30,468 nt of DNA, taken from JAGPUQ01 sp036677085 (GTDB lineage Bacteria > Pseudomonadota > Gammaproteobacteria > Pseudomonadales > Porticoccaceae). The position numbers were made by a program, and so were the translations under genes. The notes below the pieces were generated by a model. That model did no database searches. It was not told where the DNA came from and was given only the letters and a program-made list of their open reading frames with translations. Positions 21,430-27,264 of this stretch are shown one piece after another (within the stretch, counting starts at the first letter, position 1; each line of letters begins with the position of its first letter). The stretch lies in contig JAKFFI010000003.1 of assembly GCA_036677085.1 (NCBI GenBank), positions 1 through 30,468 of the forward strand, given 5' to 3'.

Positions 21430-22641
21430 ATGGCCGTGGGTGAAGACGCGTTGCCGCCACTCCACCCGGTTGCGGGTGTGCGTCTGGGCACCGCCAGCGC
21501 CGGGGTCAAAAAGCCGGGCCGCCGCGATCTGGTGGTGATCGAGCTGGCCGCCGGCACCACCAGCGCCGCGCTGTTCACCCGCAACGCCTTCTGCGCCGCG
21601 CCGGTACAGGTGGCGCGCAGCCATCTGGCCCAGGCCGCGCCGCGCTATTGGGTGATCAATACCGGTAACGCCAATGCCGGCATGGGTCCCGATGGCCTGG
21701 TCCGGGCCGCGTCCGTGTGCGCGGCGCTGGCGGCCCACACCGGTGTCGCGACCGCGCAGGTCCTGCCGTTCTCCACTGGCGTCATCGGCGAACCCCTGCC
21801 CGCGGAGCGCATCGTCGCCGCGCTGCCCGCCGCGGTTGCGGCGCTGGCCGCGGATGGCTGGGCGCTGGCGGCGGAAGGGATTCTCACCACCGACACCCGG
21901 CCCAAGGGTGCGAGCCGCGCGGTGCGTCTGCTGGACGGCGCGACCCTGACCGTCACCGGGATCGCCAAGGGCGCCGGCATGATCCGGCCCGACATGGCGA
22001 CCATGCTCGCATTCGTCGCCACGGATGCGCGGGTCGGCGCGCCGCTGCTGAAGAACATGCTGGTTGCCGCTGCCGAAAAATCCTTCAACCGCATCACCAT
22101 CGATGGCGACACCTCCACCAACGACGCCCTGATGCTGGCGGCGACGGGCGCCGTCGCCACCGAGCTCGATAGCGCGGCGCTGGCTGCGCTGGGCGAAGCC
22201 GTCACCGAAGTCTGCATGGAACTGGCCCAGGCGGTGGTGCGCGACGGCGAGGGCGCCACCAAGTTCGTCACCATCGTCGTGGCGGGTGGTGGCAGCAGTG
22301 CCGAATGTCTGGCGGTGGGCTACGCGGTCGCCGAATCGCCGCTGGTCAAGACCGCGCTCTTTGCCTGCGATCCCAACTGGGGGCGGATTCTCGCCGCCAT
22401 CGGGCGCGCCCCGGTGGCTGCGCTCGATGTCGAGCGCATCAGCGTCTGGCTCGACGAGGTGCTGATTGCCGAACGCGGCGCCCGTGCCGCCAGTTACACC
22501 GAGGCCGCCGGACAGGAAGTCATGGCGCGCGCCGAAATTACCATCCGGATCGAACTCGGGCGCGGCGCCTGCGCCGAGACCCTCTGGACCACGGACCTTT
22601 CCTACGATTACGTGCGCATCAATGCCGAGTACCGCACCTGA
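21430..22641 (+). CDS. argJ: glutamate N-acetyltransferase / amino-acid N-acetyltransferase ArgJ
   Basis: This arginine-pathway enzyme transfers acetyl from N-acetylornithine to glutamate; some members also use acetyl-CoA. It has 403 residues. It belongs to the self-cleaving N-terminal nucleophile family: GMIRPDMATMLAF contains the cut site between A190 and T191, and T191 becomes the nucleophile of the beta chain. NTGNANAGMG, FSTGVIGEPLP and ACDPNWGRILAAIGRA are further family blocks. ATG at 21430 was preferred to TTG at 21415, because GGGAG at 21419-21423 lies six bases before it. It begins 30 bases after secA and ends one base before mutT. Confidence 0.95.
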   Translation: MAVGEDALPPLHPVAGVRLGTASAGVKKPGRRDLVVIELAAGTTSAALFTRNAFCAAPVQVARSHLAQAAPRYWVINTGNANAGMGPDGLVRAASVCAALAAHTGVATAQVLPFSTGVIGEPLPAERIVAALPAAVAALAADGWALAAEGILTTDTRPKGASRAVRLLDGATLTVTGIAKGAGMIRPDMATMLAFVATDARVGAPLLKNMLVAAAEKSFNRITIDGDTSTNDALMLAATGAVATELDSAALAALGEAVTEVCMELAQAVVRDGEGATKFVTIVVAGGGSSAECLAVGYAVAESPLVKTALFACDPNWGRILAAIGRAPVAALDVERISVWLDEVLIAERGARAASYTEAAGQEVMARAEITIRIELGRGACAETLWTTDLSYDYVRINAEYRT

Positions 22642-22642
22642 C

Positions 22643-23062
22643 ATGGGGTTGCCCCCGATACGGGTGGTGGCGGGGGTGATCCATTCCCGCAGCGGTCATC
22701 GAGTCCTGATCGCGCGCCGGCCAAGCGGCAAGCACCAGGGCGGACTCTGGGAGTTTCCGGGCGGAAAGATCGAGCCGGGCGAACCGCCGGCGGCGGCGCT
22801 GGCGCGCGAACTGGCCGAGGAACTGCGGATCGCGGTGGACCGCAGCGAGCCCTTTCTGGTGATCGAGCATCGCTACCCCGACCGGCTGGTGGTGCTCGAT
22901 GTGTGGCGGGTGCTGGCGTTCACCGGCGTCGCCGTCGGCAACGAGGGGCAGGAGATCGCCTGGGTGCCGGTTGGCGAGCTCGCACAGCGACCTTTCCCGG
23001 CCGCGAATCAGCCGATCATCGCGGCGCTGTGCGGCGCCGATCCCGCGCTTATTCCGGGCTGA
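22643..23062 (+). CDS. mutT: 8-oxo-dGTP diphosphatase MutT (Nudix)
   Basis: It hydrolyses oxidised guanine nucleotides before they enter DNA. It has 139 residues with the strand VVAGVIHSRSGHRVLIARRP and the Nudix box from G41: GKIEPGE, then RELAEELRI. Catalytic glutamates E56, E59 and E60 are present. The box has R62 where the consensus has glycine, a tolerated site. The C-terminal half ends with WVPVGELAQRPFPAANQPII, which resembles E. coli MutT. ATG at 22643 is one base after the argJ stop; ATG at 22622 in the same frame inside argJ is the alternative. Neither has a strong ribosome site. Its 3' end overlaps convergent yacG by 14 bases. Confidence 0.9.
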   Translation: MGLPPIRVVAGVIHSRSGHRVLIARRPSGKHQGGLWEFPGGKIEPGEPPAAALARELAEELRIAVDRSEPFLVIEHRYPDRLVVLDVWRVLAFTGVAVGNEGQEIAWVPVGELAQRPFPAANQPIIAALCGADPALIPG

Positions 23063-23249
23063 GGTCGTCCTCCAGCGCATCCCATTCCGCCACCGGCTCG
23101 GCGGGGATGCGGTGGCGTTCCGCCGCCCATTCGCCCAGATCGATTTGCCGACAGCGGGCGGAACAAAAGGGCCGCTCCGGGCTGCGCGGTCCCCAGGCGA
23201 CTGTCTTGCGGCACGTCGGGCAGCGGACGATCAGCGCGGTCTCGCTCAT
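23049..23249 (-). CDS. yacG: DNA gyrase inhibitor YacG, zinc protein
   Basis: A small protein of 66 residues with one zinc ribbon: C10 and C13 in CPTC, C29 and C33 in CSARC. The conserved tail IDLGEWAAERHRIP follows. In E. coli YacG binds GyrB and blocks DNA binding by gyrase. Its ATG overlaps the coaE stop by four bases, the usual coaE-yacG arrangement downstream of pilBCD. The gene converges on mutT with an overlap at the ends. Confidence 0.93.
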   Translation of the reverse strand: MSETALIVRCPTCRKTVAWGPRSPERPFCSARCRQIDLGEWAAERHRIPAEPVAEWDALEDDLSPE

Positions 23250-23887
23250 TGGGCGCTCTCCCGTGGTTCCCGCGCCGGTTTGGCCCGTTCGGCTTCCGCC
23301 GCCAGCGCCAGATAGGTCTGGTGCAGGGCCGCGACCTGGGCCACCAACGCTTCCGGCGGACCTGAATTGTCGATGCAGTCGTCGGCGCGCTCCAGACGGT
23401 CGGCGCGGCTCATCTGGGCCGCCATGATGGCGCGGATCTGCTCCGCGCTGTTGCCATCCCGCGCCGCCGCGCGGGTTACCTGCACCTCCTCGGGGACATC
23501 CACCAGCAGCGCGCGGCCGATCATGCGGTGCTGGCTGCTCTCGAACAGCAGCGGCGACTCCAGTATCGCGTAGGGCCCGGGTGCCGCATTGAGCTGCGTG
23601 CTGAGCCAGGCGCCGATCCGGGGATGCAGCAGTTGCTCCAGCCAGCGCCGCTCGTCGGCATTGTTGAACACCAGTTGGCGCAGCGCCGCGCGGTCGAGGC
23701 TGCCGTCGGCCTGGATCACGCCGGGGCCAAAGTGCTCGGCGATCGCCGCCAGTGCCGGCGTGCCCGGTTCCACCACCGCGCGCGCCGCCTGATCGGCGTC
23801 CACCACGCGGATGCCCAGGGCGCGAAACTGTTCCGCCACCGCGCTCTTGCCGCTGCCGATACCGCCCGTGAGTCCGATGATGTACAT
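23246..23887 (-). CDS. coaE: dephospho-CoA kinase CoaE
   Basis: The last step of coenzyme A synthesis: phosphorylation of the 3' hydroxyl of dephospho-CoA. It has 213 residues. The P-loop is GGIGSGKS at 8-15, followed by VVDADQAARAVVEPG. The CoA-binding helix region has LHPRIGAWL and the lid region has RAAARDGNSAEQIRAIMAAQ. The tail after residue 195 is charged and not conserved. In many relatives coaE directly follows pilD. Here about 1.16 kb of repeats and a small nuclease gene separate them, so it may now rely on its own promoter, which I could not identify. Confidence 0.95.
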   Translation of the reverse strand: MYIIGLTGGIGSGKSAVAEQFRALGIRVVDADQAARAVVEPGTPALAAIAEHFGPGVIQADGSLDRAALRQLVFNNADERRWLEQLLHPRIGAWLSTQLNAAPGPYAILESPLLFESSQHRMIGRALLVDVPEEVQVTRAAARDGNSAEQIRAIMAAQMSRADRLERADDCIDNSGPPEALVAQVAALHQTYLALAAEAERAKPAREPRESAQ

Positions 23888-23920
23888 AGCGTCCGCGCCA
23901 GCTTTTTGGGGTCGTCAGTG

Positions 23921-23948
23921 TAGGGTGGATGGGTGCTGCGCTGCCACC
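23921..23948. repeat. GGGTGG/CCACCC inverted repeat upstream of coaE
   Basis: AGGGTGG near 23921 and CCACCC near 23944 can form a six-base stem with a loop of about 15 bases. It lies 30-60 bases ahead of coaE and just outside the first structured repeat. It could be the degraded end of another repeat type. Support is weak. Confidence 0.3.
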
Positions 23949-23958
23949 CGGTTGTCGG

Positions 23959-24048
23959 CGGCGCCTGGGTCCCCGCGCAAGCGGGAATCCAGTACTGCGG
24001 TGCTTCCGGGTGCGGTGGCGCCTGGACCCCCGCTTTCGCGGGGGTGAC
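23959..24048 (+). repeat. structured repeat A1, chimeric left end
   Basis: One short-form unit of the family. It has a left hairpin CCCGC-GCAA-GCGGG, a core from TACTGCGG to GGTGGCGC, then CTGGACCCCCGC-TTTC-GCGGGGGTGAC. Its left edge does not begin with the usual GTCATTCCCG but with GGCGCCTGGGTCCCCGC, which is right-arm sequence. The copy thus looks like a recombinant between the right end of one unit and the left hairpin of another. Confidence 0.85.
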
Positions 24049-24071
24049 GGGAAGGGGACGACACACCTGCC

Positions 24072-24088
24072 GTCATTCCCGGGCGACC
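24072..24088 (+). repeat. structured repeat A2, left-end fragment
   Basis: GTCATTCCCGGGCGACC matches the first 17 bases of the long-form unit (compare 24556 and 29121) with one change. It is preceded by the shared linker GGGACGACACACCTGCC. The rest of the unit is missing, and the sequence changes into the tail of the nuclease gene region. Confidence 0.7.
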
Positions 24089-24113
24089 AAAAACCGTACC
24101 ACGATGCCGGAAC

Positions 24114-24410
24114 CTACCCCAGCAGATTTGGCCAGAGATCTATCCAGCGAGGGTTTTCTGCCTCGATCAACTGCAACTTCCAGGCGCGGTTCCATTTTTT
24201 GAGCTGCTTTTCCCGGGTAATGGCCGCAGCCATGGTGGTATGCAGTTCGTAGTACACCAGCGAGTGAACGCGGTACTTCCGGCTAAAGCCTTCCGCAAGG
24301 TCGTTTTTGTGCTGATAAATGCGCTGGATCAGAAAGGATGTGACGCCGATGTACAGGGTGCCGTTTCGTTTGCTCGCGAGGATATACACAGCGGGTTGCT
24401 TTTCGGCCAT
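24114..24410 (-). CDS. small GIY-YIG nuclease-family protein (YhbQ-like)
   Basis: A 98-residue single-domain protein of the GIY-YIG superfamily. The motif pair is AVYIL near 7-11 and TLYIG at 18-22. The catalytic arginine is R30 in LIQRIYQHK and the metal-binding glutamate is E67 in TREKQLKKW, so the fold looks active. YYELHTTM near 53-60 is also conserved. It has no DNA-targeting domain. Family members are structure- or site-dependent endonucleases, but the role of these tiny stand-alone members is not settled. ATG at 24410 is preceded by AAAGGGAG. The gene is richer in A and T than its neighbours and is boxed in by hairpin repeats, both suggesting acquisition. Confidence 0.88.
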   Translation of the reverse strand: MAEKQPAVYILASKRNGTLYIGVTSFLIQRIYQHKNDLAEGFSRKYRVHSLVYYELHTTMAAAITREKQLKKWNRAWKLQLIEAENPRWIDLWPNLLG

Positions 24411-24518
24411 GGCGACGAACTCCCTTTCCAAACCGCTTCCAACCCAAGCAGCCAAGTAGGGAATTTTCCGGGTGGTTTGTGTGTGACGCAACCTTGGTTT
24501 TGTATCGCCACCGCCCAT

Positions 24519-24534
24519 CCTCGACCGGTCGAGG
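24519..24534. promoter_or_regulatory. 16-bp perfect palindrome upstream of the GIY-YIG gene
   Basis: CCTCGACCGGTCGAGG is fully self-complementary. It lies 109 bases upstream of the nuclease start and 22 bases before repeat B1. It could be an operator, a target site, or simply a GC-rich coincidence. It is not part of the repeat unit, since no other copy has it. Confidence 0.4.
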
Positions 24535-24555
24535 CTAGCTGAGCGCGGTCACTGC

Positions 24556-24688
24556 GTCATTCCCGCGCGACCGCCAAGGATGGCGGAAGTACTGGAAACG
24601 CAGGAGCGGTTTCCAGTGAAACGGGAATCCAGTACCGCGGTGCCTCCGGGTGCGGTGGCGCCTGGACCCCCGCTTTCGCGGGGGTGAC
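24556..24688 (+). repeat. structured repeat B1, long form
   Basis: A 133-bp unit. The left inverted end starts GTCATTCCCG, but the hairpin loop is replaced by about 50 bases containing two further hairpins. These are CCGCCA-AGGA-TGGCGG and an 8-bp stem CTGGAAAC with GTTTCCAG around a nine-base loop. The standard core and the right hairpin ending GCGGGGGTGAC follow. The same expansion is seen at 29121 and 30052. Confidence 0.92.
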
Positions 24689-24710
24689 GGGAGGGGACGA
24701 CACACCTGCC

Positions 24711-24793
24711 GTCATTCCCGCGCAAGCGGGAATCCAGTACCGCGGTGCCTCCGGGTGCGGTGGCGCCTGGACCCCCGCTTTCGCGGGGGTGAC
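24711..24793 (+). repeat. structured repeat B2, short form
   Basis: An 83-bp unit. The left end starts GTCATTCCCGC-GCAA-GCGGGAA, then TCCAG, a core from TACCGCGG to GGTGGCGC, CTGGA, and the right hairpin CCCCCGC-TTTC-GCGGGGG with TGAC. The two ends are 27-bp imperfect inverted repeats, so the whole unit can also fold on itself. It follows B1 with a 22-base linker. Confidence 0.93.
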
Positions 24794-24887
24794 GGGAAGA
24801 GACGCGGGGGTGACGGGAAGAGACGCGGGGGTGACGGGAAGGGGACGAGGGAAGGGGACGAGGGAAGGGGACGAGGGAAGGGGACGA
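24794..24887 (+). repeat. tandem 21-bp and 13-bp microrepeats
   Basis: Two exact 21-bp copies, each GGGAAGAGAC followed by the unit's terminal GCGGGGGTGAC, occupy 24794-24835. Four exact copies of GGGAAGGGGACGA occupy 24836-24887. They fill the linker between B2 and B3. Identity between copies suggests recent slippage or repeated terminal duplication. Confidence 0.93.
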
Positions 24888-24897
24888 CACACCTGCC

Positions 24898-24980
24898 GTC
24901 ATTCCCGCGCAAGCGGGAATCCAGTACTGCGGTGCTTCCGGGTGCGGTGGCGCCTAGACCCCCGCTTTCGCGGGGGTGAC
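24898..24980 (+). repeat. structured repeat B3, short form
   Basis: An 83-bp unit nearly identical to B2. Its core has TACTGCGG and CTTCC like A1, and one change (CCTAGACC for CCTGGACC) lies in the inner stem. It is preceded by the linker ending CACACCTGCC. Confidence 0.92.
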
Positions 24981-25020
24981 GGGACGGGACGCGGGGGTGA
25001 CGGGAAGACGCGGGGGTGAC
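24981..25020 (+). repeat. terminal stutter after repeat B3
   Basis: Two further partial copies of the unit's right end occur, GCGGGGGTGAC at 24991-25001 and 25010-25020, each preceded by a GGGA-rich stretch of 8-10 bases. They lead up to 30 bases before the pilD stop. Confidence 0.85.
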
Positions 25021-25049
25021 GGGAGGAAGCTCGCGCGTGGCGAACAGCG

Positions 25050-26018
25050 TCAGTCCAGCATCCCGTACCAGCCGTTCAATGTGTCGCCCCACATCAGCGC
25101 CAGCCAGCCCGCCAGGGCCAGAAAGGGTCCGAAGGCGAAGGGTGCCCGGCGCGGGTGGCGTTTCAGCAGCAGGGCGGTGGTGCCGTAGAGCGCGCCGGTG
25201 AGGGAGGCGATCAGCAATAGCAGCGGCAACTGCTGCCAGCCCAGCCAGGCGCACAGCGCCGCCAGCAGTTTGAAGTCGCCATAGCCCATGCCTTCGCGGC
25301 CGGTGGCGAGGCGAAACAGCCAGTACACCGACCAGAGCACCAGGTAGCCCGCCGCCGCGCCCACTACGGCACTCGACAGATCCGTAAAGGTAGCGCCCAG
25401 GTTCACCAGCAACCCGAGCCACAGCAGCGGCAGGGTGATGACATCCGGCAGCAACTGGTGATCCAGGTCGATGCCGGCCAGCGCCACCAGCGCCCAGGTG
25501 AGCAGCAGTGCCATCAGCGCCTGGAACGTGGGCCCGAACTGCGCCACCACGGCGACCGTCAGCAGGCCGGTAACCAGCTCCAGCACCGGGTAGCGCAGGG
25601 CAATGGGCGCCGCACAGTGCCGGCAGCGTCCGCGCAGCAGCAGCCAGCTCAATACCGGGATGTTGTCCCACGCGGCGATGGGCGTGGCGCAGGCGGGGCA
25701 GCGGGAGCGCGGCACCACCAGGTTGAAGGTCTCCGGGGCCGGTGGTGGGAGGGCGGTCGCTTCCGGGTCGGTTGCATCCAGATCGGTTGCATCCGGGTTC
25801 GCTGCATCCGGGTTCGTCGCGGGTTCGGGGTCGGCGCTGGATTCGCGGGTCGATTCCCCGGTCCACGCAAGCGCCTCGTGCTGCCAGGCGCGCTGCAACT
25901 GCACGGGCAGCCGGTAGATCACCACATTGAGGAAACTGCCCGCCAGCAACCCGAACAGCAGCGCCGCAGTGAGCAGCGCCGGTTGCGGCAGGTCGACGAA
26001 CAGCAGCTCGACGAACAC
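25050..26018 (-). CDS. pilD: prepilin leader peptidase / N-methyltransferase PilD
   Basis: An inner membrane aspartic protease that removes the leader of type IV prepilins and methylates the new N-terminus. It has 322 residues. The first helix is followed by GSFLNVVIYRLP near 27-38. Zinc cysteines C107 and C110, then C132 and C135, lie in the cytoplasmic loop. The catalytic aspartates lie in GIDLDHQLLPD and in GMGYGDFKLL, followed by several membrane helices. Residues 54-96 are an unusual acidic, proline- and alanine-rich insertion with pentapeptide repeats. The start is GTG at 26018 with a weak ribosome site. The gene follows pilC by 37 bases. Confidence 0.94.
   Translation of the reverse strand: MFVELLFVDLPQPALLTAALLFGLLAGSFLNVVIYRLPVQLQRAWQHEALAWTGESTRESSADPEPATNPDAANPDATDLDATDPEATALPPPAPETFNLVVPRSRCPACATPIAAWDNIPVLSWLLLRGRCRHCAAPIALRYPVLELVTGLLTVAVVAQFGPTFQALMALLLTWALVALAGIDLDHQLLPDVITLPLLWLGLLVNLGATFTDLSSAVVGAAAGYLVLWSVYWLFRLATGREGMGYGDFKLLAALCAWLGWQQLPLLLLIASLTGALYGTTALLLKRHPRRAPFAFGPFLALAGWLALMWGDTLNGWYGMLD
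25761..25820 (-). repeat. in-frame 15-bp minisatellite in pilD
   Basis: Four tandem 15-bp units, 25761-25775, 25776-25790, 25791-25805 and 25806-25820, differ at a few positions. On the coding strand they give a five-residue repeat, ATNPD-AANPD-ATDLD-ATDPE. The unit length is a multiple of three, so gain or loss of units would keep the frame. Confidence 0.85.
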
Positions 26019-26055
26019 GAAGTCGGGAATCGCGGCGCTGCCCTGCGGTGTCGTG

Positions 26056-27264
26056 CTAGAGCACGTTGCCGAGGTTGAAGATCGGCAGGTACATGCCGAT
26101 CAGGAGTCCGCCCACCAGAACCCCGAGTATCGCCATGATCATGGGTTCGAGCAGGGTGGTCAGGTTGTCGACCGAGTTGTCGACTGCTTCTTCGTAGTGA
26201 TCGGCAGCGCGGGACAGCATGTCGTCCAGGGCGCCGGACTCCTCGCCGATGGCGGTGAGCTGCAACAGCATCACCGGAAACACGCCGGTGGCGCGCAGTG
26301 CGGTATTGAGCGTGGTACCTGTTGCCACTTCGTCCCGCACTTTCAGCACGGCGTCCCGATAGACGGCGTTACCCGCCGCGCCGGCGACGGATTGCAGCGC
26401 CTCGATCAGGGGCACGCCGGCCGCGAAAGTGGTGCTGAGGGTGCGCGCAAAGCGGGCGATCACCGCCTCGTTCAGGATTTTGCCGATGATGGGGATCTTG
26501 AGCATCATCTTGTCGACGAAGTCGGAAAAACGCGGCGAGCGGCGCCGCGCCTGCGCGAACGCAAAGCCGCCGGCGACAGCGAATCCGAGCACGGGCAGCC
26601 ACCAGGCCTGGGCAAACTCGGAAATGCTCAGGATCAGCAAGGTGAAGGCCGGCAGCGTGCTGCCGAACGCCGCGTAGGTCTCGGCAAAGGTGGGTACGAC
26701 CTTGACCAGCAGTACCCCGGTGACGACGATCGCCACCAGCAGCACCGCCGAGGGATAGGTCATGGCCTTTCGGATCTTGCGCTTGAGCTGCTCGGTTTTT
26801 TCCTTGTAGGTGGCCACGCGCGCCAGCATGGTCTCCAGGGTGCCCGACTGCTCGCCGGCTTCGATCAGGCTGCAAAACAGGTTGTCGAAATATTTGGGAT
26901 GGGCGCGCAGTGCCGGCGCGAAACCCGAGCCCGACGAAACATCGCCGTGGATTTTCTGAATGAGTTCGCGCATGGTCGGATTGGCTTCGCCTTCCATCAC
27001 GATTTCGAACGCCTGTACCAGCGGAACCCCGGCCCTGGTCATGGTCGCCATCTGACGCGTAAAGGTGGCGATGTGGGCGGGTTTGATTTTCTTCGCACCG
27101 AACAGCGGCTTGGGTTTTTTCCGGACGGTGCGCGGCTGGATCCCCTGCTTGCGCAATTGCGCCTTGACCATGGCGGTCGTGGCACCGGCGATTTCGCCTT
27201 CGACGGCTTTCCCGTCGCGGCTTTTTCCCTTGTACAGATAGAGCTGTGTCGCAGCGGTAGCCAT
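26056..27264 (-). CDS. pilC: type IV pilus inner membrane platform protein PilC
   Basis: The polytopic platform on which the PilB ATPase acts, of the GspF/PilC family. It has 402 residues. An N-terminal ARC-like segment (YLYKGKSRDGKAVEGEI) is followed by two copies of the T2SSF domain. The first contains FTRQMATMTRAGVPLVQAFE near 68-87 and the second FARTLSTTFAAGVPLIEALQ in the same relative place. Each carries the EESG/EQSG pattern (IEAGEQSGTLETML and IGEESGALDDML). Three membrane helices are visible, one at the extreme C-terminus. Its ATG shares one base with the pilB stop. Confidence 0.95.
   Translation of the reverse strand: MATAATQLYLYKGKSRDGKAVEGEIAGATTAMVKAQLRKQGIQPRTVRKKPKPLFGAKKIKPAHIATFTRQMATMTRAGVPLVQAFEIVMEGEANPTMRELIQKIHGDVSSGSGFAPALRAHPKYFDNLFCSLIEAGEQSGTLETMLARVATYKEKTEQLKRKIRKAMTYPSAVLLVAIVVTGVLLVKVVPTFAETYAAFGSTLPAFTLLILSISEFAQAWWLPVLGFAVAGGFAFAQARRRSPRFSDFVDKMMLKIPIIGKILNEAVIARFARTLSTTFAAGVPLIEALQSVAGAAGNAVYRDAVLKVRDEVATGTTLNTALRATGVFPVMLLQLTAIGEESGALDDMLSRAADHYEEAVDNSVDNLTTLLEPMIMAILGVLVGGLLIGMYLPIFNLGNVL

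Noticed and set aside
23959..25020. Insertion sequence or transposon with its own transposase
   Set aside because: No transposase-like protein is present and no flanking target duplication could be identified; only the small GIY-YIG protein is encoded.
24712..25866. Minus-strand open frame of 384 codons overlapping pilD
   Set aside because: It runs out of frame through pilD and then through repeats; PilD in the other frame has all family motifs.
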